Shown one piece after another: positions 47,179-60,599 of a stretch of 64,000 bases of DNA. The translations under genes were made by a program, and so were the position numbers. A model generated the notes under the pieces. The model was given only the letters and a program-made list of their open reading frames with translations, had not been told where the DNA came from and made no database searches. Source of the stretch: Maratus speciosus (taxonomy: Eukaryota > Arthropoda > Arachnida > Araneae > Salticidae); assembly GCA_963932465.1 (NCBI GenBank), contig OZ010800.1, positions 100,025,307-100,089,306 on the forward strand. Direction: 5' to 3'. Position 1 is the first letter of the stretch; every line of letters begins with the position of its first letter.

Positions 47179-48732
47179 TACTGCGTTGGATTAAGAGTCT
47201 CATTTCCAATTAAAATATATATTTGAATTGAAATTTGAATGAAATACAGGATCATGAAAAATCGAAGAGTGCGAAAAATATTATTACAATTATCTCGGCA
47301 ACTAATTATCCGATCAACATCATTCTTGATGCAGAATTTAGGTTTTTTATTATCTTTTATATTCACTCCTTCAAATAAACAATTTCGAAAATTTTTGTAT
47401 ACATTATATCAGAACGAATATTTCGAGAGTCCGAAAAAAATAGTTCATGATAATCGAGGTTAATGATATTCAATAGGCTTCTTTCCATTATTACTTCCCA
47501 AGTACACACCAAATTTCAAGTCTCTATCTCAATTTGTTCGGGAGTTAGAGCGCTTACAGACACACACCCAGACGGACACCATTTTTTTTTTCTAAAAATA
47601 TCTTATTTCGTAGTCTCCAGTGTCTGAAACATGTAAATCCGTCAAAAAAAAAAAAAAAAAAAAAAAAAAAATCGACTTATAAGCGATTACAAGACTTATC
47701 CTATACTACGTATGATCCGTAAGAAAATCAAGTATCAAAAATTAAAAAACACAAACTTCACATCTATTGCAAAGTATCAGATTTTTGCTATTTTTTTTTT
47801 TTATTATTATTTAACATTGAAATTTACGAGTCGCGAAAGATTCTGACATGATGGTTAAAAATGAAGGTTAATTTCGGATTCGATTTTCAAAAATGCATAA
47901 AAATCAACTATAAAAAATTAAAATACACAATCATCAACTGACTATACTATATATATACTGAAATCACTGACTATAAAACAGTCAATGAAACATCGTCTTC
48001 AGTTTGAAAGACTTATCGAATCGACTCAACAGGGTGCGTAACATTTTTTTTTCGTCTCAACCGCCATTTTGTATTTTACGGCCGATATTTTGAATTTATA
48101 AAAACAAAACCTACCCTGTAACCATTGGACGTTTAAGACGATTTGATAGAGACCTCATTCATTAAAATCCATCATGCCGTTGGGATGTTTCGAAGGTATA
48201 AAGAAATGACCATACCCAGATACGCGTGAAACACATAATCCTTCTTTTCAGTCGGGTAAAAAATACCAATTTTTTGTTTAAGATGTTACTTGGATTCTAT
48301 GTTTTTGTGCCATTTCAATACTCAAAATGATCTAAAAGATCTGTATTTATTCAATAGTCTACATTTTTCTTTCAAAAGGCTCCGAACATAAGAATATACT
48401 TTAGGATCTATTTTATTTCACTTTAATTGGATTTAAACAGAAAAGAAACTGCAAATGTAATGTAATTTTCACTGACGAAAGCATTTACGCAACTAAAATT
48501 TGCAATTAAAAGTTCTAGCGTAAATTTCATTTAATTTTCAATTAAGTTGGCTTATCTATTTCAAATTTGAAAAATGTCAAATCATAAAACAAATATACTA
48601 TCCATTCATTATAAAGGAAACCATAGCGATACTAACACACAAAAATTCAAAACGTATCGATGCAGCATAATTTAAGTTACCAAAATTTTGTCTCGAACTA
48701 CTCAACGGTTACGAAAATATGATAAACATTCC

Positions 48733-48735
<3 letters not shown>
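47179..48735. other. AT-rich DNA with a RepB-like module and an A run
   Basis: GGGAGTTAGAGCGCTTACAG and ACCCAGACGGAC at 47540-47578 match the terminal module of RepB (GGGAGTTAGAGCG...ACAGACGG), without satellite or hairpin. An A run of 28 lies at 47644-47671. No gene was recognised. Confidence 0.5.

Positions 48736-48780
<45 letters not shown>
48736..48780. repeat. A homopolymer (45)
   Basis: This is the longest A run in the window. No retroposon body with recognisable coding sequence was found upstream. Confidence 0.9.
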
Positions 48781-48782
<2 letters not shown>

Positions 48783-51617
48783 GCATAATATGAACGTATA
48801 CGTGGAAAATTTAATTATCTTTATGCATGCAAATTTAGAATGTTTTATTTTATGCTTATGCAATTCCTACTCTTAGTTCACACTCTCCCTATATTTGTTT
48901 ATATATATACATATATATATATATATTTACTAGCAGGCTATGCCCGCTGTGCTTGTCAGTATTTCCAAATAAACCTTGAATTAAGCGAAATGGTGAATTC
49001 AAACTTGTATTTTTTTCTTTTTAAATGGACCTTTAGCTTGAATGCCCTTCTGCGTAGCTGAAAAGATACGAACGCCATTGCGATATTATATTTCGTTTTG
49101 CGTTGGAGAAAATTTAGCTATTAAGAAACAATTACTTTAGTTGATTATTCACTGTGCACTTTTAGCAGGGAAATGAGGACGTTATGAGAATAGGAATTAA
49201 AATGTTCTCATATCTGACAATATTAAAGTAGAGATGCATTACAATGATTGCAGAGATTTACTATTGAACTTGAATAATGCTCGGGTGGTTTATTATCGTT
49301 TGTTTGTCCTTGATCTCCTGGCCTCTCAGATCACGCAATATGTGATTCTGGTAGATTAAATAAAATATCACTGGATCTTAGTTTTATTTCTTAATAAACA
49401 TCTTCTTGTGCTACTACTGCTTTCCCTCTTTGGATTCTAGCAGAGTAAATACTGTCAAAAAAGTAATAAATTATTTACAGAAAAATAAGATTGTTTAACT
49501 TTCATATTTAAAAGAAAAGTGAAACATAAAAATGTGTGTTTTTAAAGATGAATTGCCTGAATAAATCTAAAATGACGTCATTTTCACTGTTCTTTCATTT
49601 TGTACACCAGCTGAAATCATGTAACCGTTAGCCCGGGAAAAAGCTCGATGACTTAATCTTGTAGAAAAATAAACATCATGCATCCAATAAAATCTTTATA
49701 ATCATCCGTAATCGACGTCATTGTGAGGGTTCACGTCAAACATGAAAACTGATGCAACAATACTGTTGCACGTGTACCAGGGTTAAGATCTGACAATGAT
49801 AAATAAAGTTAGTTATACAAAAATTTAAGCAATATGCATTTTGGTGAATACCTGAACCGAAGATTTATTTTGCATTTTTCTAAAGAGCATAATAACACGG
49901 AGAAAATAAAAAGCCTGCTATTTTCTTTATATTTAAGAGTAAATTAATCTTCCGTCTATTGTGTAATTAACCCAGATTATGAAAATGACTCTTAATTTGT
50001 TGCTGTGTTTAGCTGCTAGAGTTTGCGTCAAGACAATTCGCTTTATACTGATCGAAATTCCAGGTAATTTAATCCTATCTAGGCTGAAATGATAAGGCCA
50101 CGGGCAATATTCCATTTGCCACTATTTAGTAATCTCTAATTTCAAAATCTGTCTAATCTTTTGAATTTTTATACTCCATCCAATATGCTAATTGGCGGGT
50201 GACACGATTCCGTAAGATTAGTCCAATATTTTCAATAAAACATTTTTTTTAAACAATGGTTAAGCAAAAGAAAGTTATGCAGAAAAAGCTAAAAAGAAAT
50301 GACAAATTTGCAAGCAATATTTAATGCAAAATGTTTATTCATTTTTTTTATAGTAATAACGTATAACTGAAGAAATCTTCTTAACAATATTCTTATATCC
50401 TAACTTTTAAAGCAGTGAATATTCCTATAAGTATAATCGACAATATGTTCGGCACGTTAAAAAAATAACATAATACACAATATTCAATTAATAAGCAATG
50501 ATCTGAGTTCGAGGATATAAAAATCACATGCTTGAGGAAAACAAAACGCATAATTCCATAGTAATGGTATTCCATAGTATGGTAAAAAATATTTTAAATC
50601 TTTGAATGTAAATTATTTTAGAATATGTGCGTATATGGAAGACATTTACACTAAAATTTAAATTATTGACTACATAATTATAATTTTAACTGCTTTTTAT
50701 ATAATTTACGCTAGAATATAAAAATTTACTCCGAAATGCTCTTCTCTCGGCTTATTTCAGACTTTTGTCTTATTTGGTTTAAAATTGCATTGTTTGGCGA
50801 CGAAGGTAATAAATAACTAGCATCTAACTCACTAATACAGCCATTTTAACAAATACTTCTAGTTTTTCCTGTAAATCATATGATGGGAGAATTATATAAA
50901 AATAATAATCAAATTGACAAAAAAAAAAAAAAAAAAAGACTACAGAATGTAACCTAGGTTTTATTTCATCAAGTTTTCAGACACGTTTTTATTAACCTGG
51001 CGCAAGCAATAAAAGAGCTAAAAAGAAAAAAAAATGCCATTCAAAATTGGCAAGTCAAATTTTCAGATTCATTTTTTTTAACCTATCGCAAGCGATAATT
51101 CGCCAAATATTGTACCAATTGTAAAATTTCACAATAATTTATACTTTAAGCATTGCAAATATTTATTCCATGTTTAAATTAAATATTTTCGTTTTATAAT
51201 AATATGTCTTATTAAAACTTTTTTTGTTGTTGTTTTTTAAATTAAATATCAGTAATTTTTTCATTTTTTCGCGAGGTGTTTGTATTATTTTCTAACAGAT
51301 ATAGCCATCTTAATTCTTTAATGAACAAACCTTTCGCCAAAAGATAATCACTGTCATTCTTTTCGTTCAGAATAGCAGTAAAATACGAAATTTATTATCA
51401 AATTTCATTTTGAGATTTCTTGCGGAAATCTTGCTCTAGAAAACATATAACGTAGTTTTCAATTTTTTTTCAATCCGTCAAACTATTTATTTAACTTTTC
51501 ACATGAAGATCTTGCAAAAGAAAATCAATTGTTGTGGTGAGAATTTTATTACTTTCTTTAATTGTTGGCAACTGCTATAACGAAAAATATTTATTTTTTC
51601 CTGTCATTGTTGTGCAA
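48781..51617. other. AT-rich DNA with minor repeats
   Basis: After a (TA)n tract at about 48901-48926 comes CTAGCAGGCTATGCCCGCTG, reminiscent of a widespread transposon end (TACTAGC...CCCGC), but it cannot be assigned. A short tandem duplication of about 88 bp occurs at 50965-51110 (AACCT-CGCAAGC-ATAA twice). An A run of about 19 lies at 50920-50937. No gene was recognised. Confidence 0.4.
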
Positions 51618-51708
51618 GAGCTGGTTTTATCAGAATCATGTTAAGACGGTATTCAAAATTTTGAACCCTCCCTAGTTCCATTCCCTTGGGCCAATTTTGT
51701 CCATTTTC
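51618..51708 (+). repeat. RepA fragment with internal deletion
   Basis: GCTGGTTTTATCAGAATCAT matches RepA near 36947. The sequence then jumps after TATTCAAAA to CCCTCCCTA-TTCC and CCCTTGG-CC-ATTTTG, which matches RepA near 38280. About 1.3 kb of RepA is missing between them, and the right end is absent. Confidence 0.7.
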
Positions 51709-51779
51709 AATCCCCGACGAGACATCAAAACAAACACCAAAAATCTGACCGCATTCTGGAGGTTTTGGGGCCAAACAGA

Positions 51780-51972
51780 ATTCCGGCCATTTGTATCAAA
51801 CCACCGTTTTATATTAACTGGTGCGCCGTTACATCCGGCAGCCATCGTCTAACTGATAACGGTCGAGTGCGGAGAAAACGAATATTTTTTTCCTGCCCAC
51901 TAGCGACTGAAGTTAAACTTCCGGCTAATATATAAAAGACCGGAATCGGGTGAAAATAACTGGTCCAGTTTA
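51780..51972 (+). promoter_or_regulatory. TATA and initiator-like promoter in a GC-richer patch
   Basis: TATATAAAAG at 51929-51938 is followed about 36 bp later by an arthropod initiator-like CCAGTTT (51965-51971). The preceding 150 bp are GC-richer than the flanks. No open frame follows. A solo LTR or a decayed retroelement promoter is possible; no LTR boundaries were confirmed. Confidence 0.3.
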
Positions 51973-52416
51973 ATCTGCTTGATATATTGTTTGAAAGAAA
52001 TAGAAAAATTCTTTTTCTTCAATTTTTCAACATAATTTTTCTCATTCAAAATCTATGTTTCGGTGAAAGTATTCAATAAGGTGCAAAAATTATTTTTTAT
52101 GCACTAAAATATATATTAAAAGACTTACTTGTTTTACGCATTTTAATAATTACAAATAAAATTTTCTGATCTACAAATTAGATCTTAAAATATATATATG
52201 TATGTTTTTTCTAAGCACACTGGAATGAAATAGAGTACACTTTTTATAAATTCCTTCTTTTTTTAAATAGAAATGTAAAATGTAAAAAAATAATAAGAAA
52301 TGTTCAGTTGAACAATACGAAAAATTATAACACTATTTATCATGAGTTTCAATGGAAAACATTTTCCCTAATACAAAAGCAAAACATGTCACTCTGAATA
52401 CATCATCAAAAAATTT

Positions 52417-52489
<73 letters not shown>

Positions 52490-54313
52490 CGTCAAACAAA
52501 ATCCAATCTGAATAATATTTAATAATATACAATTCATAATTATAGATTGGCTGCGAGGAATTTTTCATATAATTTAAAATGTGATTTAAAGTGTAAGTAT
52601 CGAAGATATTTGTTAAGAATGTTCTCAAATCCAAAGAGCGTCTACTTTCTGACATATATTTAAATTATTTTTTTTCAGAAGCACATGAAATGGCAGGTAC
52701 TGTTACTTAGAAACTATGTAATCAAAAAGCGTTTTCCATTTTTTGCTAAATGCAAAATTTCTTTGAGAAAATACAGATAAAGTGGGCATTTTAAACCGAT
52801 TTCCGAACGCGAGACAGGAGAAAAAACGGTTGTCACGTGACAACAATTGCTTATAATTTTATATATAATTCATTTATCAGAAAATGGAAAACTAATTTCA
52901 ATTCAAAATCCTTCCAGTAGTTAGGCTTGCCAATTTTATGCATTTACATTTAAAATTGAGTCAGAAATTGTATCAGAATGTTTCGTGCTGTTGAACAGGC
53001 GATTTGAGAACCACCTAAAGGTTGAATGATATGTTTTGCGGTTTTGTGAAAACGAAACACTGTATGAAATTGTTTTAATAAATATAGATTATATCCTATA
53101 AGATATTTATTATCAATGTTTTATAAGATATAATTCATATTTATTTTGTTAAGAAATTACTTAATTTCTTAGAAAAATAATTGTGAACCCAAAGAAACTA
53201 GTTATTTTTATTGAATTATGATTGTTAAAATAATTTTAATAGTATATTCGCCTCCTCCCTCCATTACATTTTGAAATTTCCTAAAAAACTTCGTTATCGT
53301 TCAAAATCAGAGGAAAAAAATCCAGGCAACAAAAGAAATAAATATGAAAAATATATGTTTGAAGGCAAAAAAATTTCTTTTAATTTATTATAATAAAAAC
53401 TGATAACAACTACTACCCCCCAAATATTTTTACACCCTTCCATTTCTTCAGCTTTCTTCAGTATAGAGAAATGTACTCTCTAAAACACATTTCGCACAAG
53501 ACATAGGGGTAAATGACAGAGATACTCTTCAAGGTCAGGGTTACCTGGAGGCATTTCTGAGAAATTCATCCCATGACTACTTTTAATCCTGCTTTGTCAT
53601 TCAGGTTGTAGTTTGCATAGAAGAAAGGTTGTTTACAGAGCATGATCTACGTTAGCAAGTGTCTTTAAGTCTATGTTCATTTATTAAAGTATTATATGAT
53701 TATAATCTGATACTTATTTTGCATCATTTAACATTAACGTGTTGTAGGGTGTAAAATAGTTATATACTAATTATTTAATTCCACATGTAATTTTATCAAA
53801 CGCAGAATGATATTTGCTTTATAATATTTTTGATACAGTGCGTATAATTAAAAAATGTTGGTCAGAAAATAAGTAAATTTTTTTTTTTCACTCTATATTT
53901 TTACGATTGTTTGACAGGAAAATATATTAGCTTTTATGAAATCACAAGTATTTTTTAATTAATTTTATTATATTCTAATTTTAGTAAATATATATTACGT
54001 AATTTACCGATTCTTCATTATATTAAAATTTTGTGTAAATTATGAAATAATGATGGTATTTTACCATTTTTTCTCTCAAAGTTTCGAGTTTTATCACCTT
54101 TTCGAAGTAATGATTATCAGTTTCTGATCATGTATGTAATAAAAAATTTTGTGAAAGCTGGAATAGTTTCATTTAAGTAAAGTTTATTTTTACTATAAAG
54201 AAAAATATGCATCTTTTTAGAAAAAATTGTTAAAATAGTGATGAAGTTTTAAATTACTGCGAATAATTTTCATAGTTTTTGAAAGATTAAAGTAACATAT
54301 TGTTGTAAAGTTT
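51973..54313. other. AT-rich DNA with A run plus (AAT)n
   Basis: A29 at 52421-52449 runs directly into (AAT)n to about 52489. The rest contains no recognised gene or repeat. Confidence 0.5.
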
Positions 54314-54668
54314 GACTATTGGTGCGAGATCACTCATACGCGAAAACATCCGCTTACTAATGTTAATCCTATGGAAAAAAATTATTTTAAATATTTCGTT
54401 CGCATTTGATTTTTTTTTTCTTTTTTCGCATTGGATAGCAGAGATTGACCTTTACAAAGACCTTTTAACTTTTTCGATTTTGTTTAGTAATTAAATTATC
54501 CTATTAAAAAAAAGCCTGTCTTTATAGAGGCAGACCTCAGCTACCAATGCAAAAAAAAAATATTATAAAATATTAAATTCAAACGAGATATTGTTTTAAA
54601 AATTTCCATTTTAGGATAAATATTAGAGAGCGAGTGTTTTCGCGTGAATGAGGTTGCCTCTTAAGCTG
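54314..54668. mobile_element. fold-back element, about 355 bp
   Basis: The left arm (about 54320-54415), with CTCATACGCGAAAACATCCG, pairs with the reverse complement of the right arm (about 54565-54660), which reads CTCATTCACGCGAAAACACT. Similarity continues through TAAT-TTAATCCTA-GGAAA. No gene was seen. Confidence 0.7.
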
Positions 54669-54892
54669 TGAAGGAAAAATCTAAATGTAAAATTTTGAAA
54701 TATTTAAATGATGCAAAAATATTCATTGTGTTTCAGTTTATGATTTGCTTTAATAAATAAACATATACTAATAACAGGCTTATTAATAATTTAAAAAACC
54801 AGATAAAATGAAAGTAATGTATATATATTCACAAACACATACTTTTAATATAAAACATATAATTAAATGTAAATTAAAAAACACATATATTA

Positions 54893-55413
54893 AGATCATA
54901 TAAATAGTTTAGGCGTAAATTCAAAATTTGTTCTATAAAAATGCTTGTTGGAAGTTCATTTAAATGATTAAGTGTTTTTGCATGAAAAACAGTATATTAA
55001 TAATTATTTAGGTACATTTCTAAAAAAAATATATATAAATTTACTTATCTTGAACTTTTTGGAAGATTTTCAAAATGCAGTGCTTTGCATAGTGAATTAA
55101 TTAATTATTTATTTTTTCAATAATTATTTCTAAATGTATATGAAATGCAATTATTTAAAAAATGGCATCACATATACATTTTTTAAATGTATAATTGAAT
55201 AAATAAACAAATTAATAAATTCACTATGTCAAGTATTGTATTTTGGAAATTTTTGAAAATATTCAAGATAAATAAATTTGTAATTTTTTTCGAAGTGTAA
55301 CTAAATGATTAATAATATATTAGTTGTTCATGTAAAAACACTTTATCGTTTAAACATTTTTTCAAAAAGTATTTTTTATGCAACAAATTTTGAATTTATG
55401 CTTAAATAATCTT
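54893..55413. mobile_element. long palindrome, about 520 bp
   Basis: The arms of about 250 bp pair nearly end to end: AAATTCAAAATTTGTT near 54917 with AACAAATTTTGAATTT near 55382; AAGTGTTTTTGCATGA (54969) with its partner TCATGTAAAAACACTTT (55328); and CATAGTGAATTAATTAAT (55088) with a partner near 55215. The centre is around 55155-55190. It is very AT-rich and non-coding. Confidence 0.8.
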
Positions 55414-55458
55414 TATGGCATGGCAGTGGCATTTTTGCGGGCAGCTTTGGGCTAAATT

Positions 55459-55763
55459 TAATTCTTGCAAACACAAATGGCAGGACTAAGGCGAGCTTCT
55501 GGCTATCCACTATTTTTAGTGGCCATTAAAAGAATAAATGTGGCCAGTTTGAGGCTATGTATCATTTTTAATAAAAAATTAGTGGCACGATTGTGGGCAA
55601 CTTCTTGTATTTACGGCCAATTTTCTTGTGGCCTGATTGTGTCCGGCGTGACACTTTTTTTACGGACCCGTAACTTTCAATGATAGCGAGCCAGCATCGA
55701 ACATTTTCGGCCAAGGCTAACGAACCCATCAGTGGCCCGAAAGTTCTGTGTTTGCTAGGATTA
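55459..55763. mobile_element. MITE, about 305 bp, with GGCC-rich interior
   Basis: TAATTCTTGCAAACACAAA at the left end mirrors TCTGTGTTTGCTAGGATTA at the right. GTGGCC or GGCCA words recur throughout the interior in both orientations. No coding sequence was found. Confidence 0.75.
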
Positions 55764-56094
55764 TACATCTCAATGTTGTTGCCGAGATTGAAGACGATCC
55801 GTGCATAATTGCAACTTTTATCTTGCGGACAAAATTTAGTACATACATACGCATGTGGGAATTTCGTAAGAACACTTGAATCAGACTGAATGTCTCCGAT
55901 GCTGTATTCTGCTTCGAGATTAAAAAGTCAACGAAGCTGCGTGAAGTGAAAATGCAGATAAAGTAAATAGAATGGAAAATGAGTTCGACGACGCAGGTTT
56001 TGTTAAAAGGAACAGAACATTTTTCAACGAAATAAGATAGAATATTTAAGCGATGTAAGAAAATAAACGGTGCTAAATAAATGAAGCCAAAGTT

Positions 56095-56357
56095 GTAGCT
56101 TTTAAGCTAAATATAGTTTGAGAAGAGTGCTTTTTAACTTTATTTTTGTTTTGTCTTCGTCTTAATAAATGTCAGTGTTCGTCTCAGAAGAGAGTTATGA
56201 TTACTAAATAGAGTCTCATCCCATTTGTAGCTTTTAAGCTAAATATAGATTGAGAAGAGTATTTTTTAACTGTATTTTTGTTTTGTCTTCGTCTTAATAA
56301 ATGTCAGTGTTCGTCTCAGAAGCGAGTTATGATTCCTAAATAGAGTCTCATCCCATA
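56095..56357 (+). repeat. two tandem 132-bp units
   Basis: GTAGCTTTTAAGCTAAATAT begins at 56095 and 56227; both units end AGAGTCTCATCCCAT. They are nearly identical, so the duplication is recent. Confidence 0.85.
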
Positions 56358-56358
56358 C

Positions 56359-56410
<52 letters not shown>

Positions 56411-56528
56411 TTAGGTGGGGGTGGTTTTGTATTCCTGGTGTCCTATAATGAAAAGTTACGAAGGAATTTTTCAAAAGTCGCACCATGGTAACGACTGCAA
56501 TAGGTAGTATTTCTTACGAAATCTACCA
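56341..56528 (+). repeat. RepA right-end fragment (diverged subfamily)
   Basis: (CATA)n(TA)n at 56341-56404 is followed by AGGTGGGGGTGGTTTTG and ends AATAGGTAGTATTTCTTACG-AAATCTACC. The order (microsatellite, GGTGGTTTTG, hairpin end) is that of RepA, with clear sequence divergence. The left part is absent. Confidence 0.7.
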
Positions 56529-56529
56529 A

Positions 56530-57779
56530 AAATAAATGCATCTGAGCTAGATTTCTAAAATGACGTAGGGTTGAAAGTTGACAATCGTTCTACATAAATG
56601 ATTTTTAACATTGTCACCATGTAAAGTCATGGCACTTTACATGATATTTAAAGAAATGATCATGTTCAGTTTCTTCATTTATTTGCAATAGCATCAGTTG
56701 TTTTTCTAACACGATCATAATGAGTGTGGAATTTGTTAGTTTGAAAACTAAGGAAGGGACATTCCAATAAATCTACAAATTGTCATTTGATAAATGAATT
56801 TAAATTATTACAATAAATAATGGAACTTATACAATGATCTCCGAAAGGGACTAAGAAGATCACGACAATAAATTAGAAAACTAGAATGATGTAACATTCT
56901 TAAAGTATATATACAAAATAAATTTTAAAATTCCAGGAAAGACATAGTTTTCACCCCTTTTAATCACATTTAACTGTATTTCATTTTATATTACAGTTTC
57001 AAAATTATTTGGGAAAAACTTAGAAAAGAAAAATTACACCAATTTTTAATGGAAATTTTAGAATGTACATGTTTTGTGCAATGAAACTAAAAGAAAATTG
57101 TTTTAAGGATCTCAGGACTTTTAAATTTTCAAAATTTTCGAAAGTTTATTTATTTTTTTTTTATATTAAGCCCCTGTCTTTTCTAAGCATTTTGATATAA
57201 TCATTTCCCTAAAATTCCTATTAGAACAGAAGTTATGGCTTTTAAAATTATACCTGCTCAATAGCTGAAGCGGCGTTTCCGAAAGTTTGAAAACGTTTTT
57301 TCTCCAAAGGACGTTTTAGGTCATAACGCGCTCGACATCTCAAAAAGATCTGAATATTTTTTCACGAAAATTTCAGAACGTATATTTCATATGTATCTGT
57401 TCATGATTTTTTTTTCTGTTGCCGCTACATAAAAAGTTCTCTGAATCCCAGTTTCCTAGAAAAAAATTTCGTAATTTTCTCTTCAGTAATGTTACACATT
57501 TCTAGTTAGAATACTTCATGCTTTTATAAAATCATAGTATAGTATAACTTAAAATATGTTTAATTTTGATTGTGTGTAATCGGTCTTTAACATACGTGTC
57601 CATATTTACAGTGGCTTACAGGGCACATTGTACATATTTTTTAATTATTTTGAAAATGAAACAATGGCAATTAACAAGTTTCTCTAATTCGTTCAAAAAT
57701 CTAATCAGCTGAAAACACACACACACACACACACACAAAAAAAAAAAAATAAATATATTTCACCATCAATCGACAATTG

Positions 57780-57817
<38 letters not shown>

Positions 57818-58357
57818 CTTTAAACTTGTTGATTTCAATATTGTTGTAATGTATATATAATTTAGCAAAATTGCTATTTTAAAATAGTTTCATGCTTGTA
57901 TTTTATACCGGGAAGTATCCTATTTTATGTAATAAAAAATAAAAGAAAACTATAATTTTTTTTTGGATTTGATAAAATTTGTATGTTTTGAAATAATTTA
58001 ATGTCTAAAATTAAAAAGTCGTTTTCGTAAAAGTATGTTGTTTTTAAACTTGACGTTTAAACAATAAATATTGCGATATTTAATAAAATTTAGAAGAAAT
58101 AAAAGTACATATTTATAATTCATCGACATTCTTTCACCAAATTATAAATTTACATGGATTTGCGCTTTTATACTAATACGTCATATTTACATATTTATAA
58201 ACTTTTATATTATACTGAAATATTTAAACGTCATTCAATACACACTTGAATATATACTTTTGACACTCATATGTTATTTGGAATTACTGAATGATCACTT
58301 TTACTGTCATTGGAAAAATGATTTGATGTTGAAATTAAATTTTACAACAAATATCTT
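56530..58357. other. AT-rich DNA with one isolated minisatellite unit
   Basis: At 57415-57510 a segment (TACATAAAAAGTTCT, CCCAGTTTCCTAGAAAA) matches the 130-bp units at 60620-61090. An (AC)n tract is at 57717-57737 and a T35 run at 57781-57815. No gene was found. Confidence 0.5.
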
Positions 58358-58843
58358 ATAGGATGACCGAGTCAGTAGTTGATCAAATAAGGTCGTTGCT
58401 ACGGGGTTTTTATTATAATTCCTTCATTTTAAGTTTCAGATGTAAACTAAAATAATTGCTACAACCTTTAATGAATGTCCTAAATGGGCAAAAATGAAAT
58501 CTGCTGAAATTAAATAGCAACAAAATTACAAGTACATAGTTTCTATAATTGCCATTTTTTTCAGTAATTGAACAAGTGGATTATTTTAACTTACCGTAAT
58601 TGTCTAAAACTAATAAAAAATAAAATTTTTACATTTTCTAATTAAAAGAGAAAAAGAAAATTATAAAATGGCTTCTCTTACTCAAGCAGCTGACAACAAT
58701 GTGACAGCTGGTGCTGCAACATTGAAACAAAAATATTATGTATAGTGCAACGTATAAAACATATTTCCATCGGAAATGGCTCAATATTTCAAACATTTGA
58801 TCAACTACTGGAGGGGTATCAACTACTGGCGCGGTCACCCTAT
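58358..58843. mobile_element. MITE, about 485 bp
   Basis: ATAGGATGACCGAGTCAGTA at the left end mirrors the right end (reverse complement ATAGGGTGACCGCGCCAGTA); both continue AGTTGAT. At the right end the CAGTAGTTGAT segment is duplicated in tandem. A TA or TATA target is possible. The open frame across its right half shows no domain. Confidence 0.75.
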
Positions 58844-59357
58844 CTAATTTACCTAGAGAGGAGCATGTACTGTAAAATAATTTGAATTTATCGTAACAGC
58901 TGTAGTAATAGCCCTTAAAATGTAAAATTAACAAGTAATAATCTCATAATATCTATCAGATGGATGCATTATGAATATATATATTTATCGTTAAAGAGCT
59001 AGATATGTATTTGGGTCATTTTCAAAATATGCATACATATGCTGTCCCACATAAAAAAAAAAAAAAAAAAATTGTACTCATAATATATTATTTAAAACTG
59101 ACTATAAATATTATATTTATTTAATTACACTACACAACATATTTCTAAAACATAAAAATAATCACTTTCATATTTTTTTTTCCCTAAAGATGCAGATTTT
59201 TGCATCTAGTAGAAGAAAAAAATAGCTGTCCCTCTTCTGTATTTTATAATTCTGTAATACTTTTTCACTTCATTTTTCACTTTAAAAGGAAAGTAATTGG
59301 GACATTTAATGAGATAAATCATCATTATTTAAATTTCTGACATTATTCTAGCAAAAG

Positions 59358-59390
<33 letters not shown>
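59358..59390. repeat. A homopolymer (33)
   Basis: An uninterrupted A run, closely followed by the first AAGTCTGTTACC motif. Confidence 0.9.
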
Positions 59391-59392
<2 letters not shown>

Positions 59393-59426
59393 AAATCTAC
59401 AAAACATTTTGTCCCTCATTTTTTGT

Positions 59427-59800
59427 CAAGTCTGTTACCAAGCTACAATTTCATGAAATAAAGGTTGACAATTTCACCAAGAGATAGCAGCACATTTGCA
59501 ATAAAAACACTTATACTAGTTTAATATTTACTTGTAGCCATTTTCTTTTGCAGTTGAAAAACAACAGTGTAGTGGAGTAAAGAATTCTTTATAAAGATGA
59601 GTATTTTTATTCAATGTCAAGTCTGTTACCTAATTTTTATGTTAAAAATATAAGTTTAGTACTTTCTTTTGCTTGAATATTATTATCTAGTTAATATATA
59701 AAAGATTTTGTTTTGTTTCTTAGTGTTAATAATTAGCATGTAGATTTTGGAAGATATTTTGCTGTTAATGTGAAGTCTGTTACCAGTCAAGTCTGTTACC
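59427..59800 (+). repeat. cluster of AAGTCTGTTACC motifs
   Basis: The 12-mer occurs at about 59428, 59619, 59773 and 59789, always on the same strand, and the shorter AAWCTGTTAC recurs downstream near 60468, 60729, 60850 and 61000. It may be a subterminal motif of a larger repeat; no ends were identified. Confidence 0.55.
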
Positions 59801-60599
59801 ATGTTACTGGTAAATAGTGTATAAAATATAGTAAAATAGTGTATAAAAATTATACCAAAAGCTAAAGTGCTTAATTAATTATATTTACAGACACATCTAA
59901 CTTATACATTATCACTTATTTCATTTTTAATGTGAAATTTAAAAGTAATTTTTTTTAATGTTTTCCTGAATTGTATGCATTTATTGAAAATGACCAATTT
60001 ACCTTTCAAATGCAAGTTCTTGAATAACGAAAACATAACGTTGCTTAAAAATTCATCATTTAGATTTAATTAGTGATATAAAAAATTTCGAAAAAGTTAA
60101 AAACTCGCATTTTTTTTTTTTTTTTTTTTTTTTTGTACATAATATAGAACGGAATTTAAATGAATAAAAAATAAAAGTATTCTTTTAAAGTTCATTTGGA
60201 CATGCAACTTCCTAAGTTTTTGAATTACGTCATTATTTATAACATTATAAATATCGAATAAACGTTGAAATTAACGTTATAAATTAATACATCAAAATAT
60301 AGCTTTAAGTTTTGAACAATACATATTTATTTTCATGTATATTGTTTCAATATGACTTTAATAATTTTAGTATTTTTTTTTATGTTGTATTGTTATTGTT
60401 GCCTATTGCAATGTAAAGAAGAAAAAAATATGTAAATGTACAAATAAAGTTTACGTAAAAGGTACAGAAATCTGTTACTAAACTGACCTTACTAAAATTG
60501 TATCTGTACATTGTAAAGAAAAAAGATGTAAATCTACAAAACTAGTTTTTGTAAAGATACAGAAATATGTATGCTTATTAAAATTTTAACGGTAATCCA

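Noticed and set aside
48688..48876. Frame with a poly-lysine stretch
   Set aside because: It is the translation of the A45 run.
58638..58934. 98-codon minus-strand frame
   Set aside because: It runs across the inverted-repeat end of a MITE, and its repeated VVD text is the duplicated TIR.
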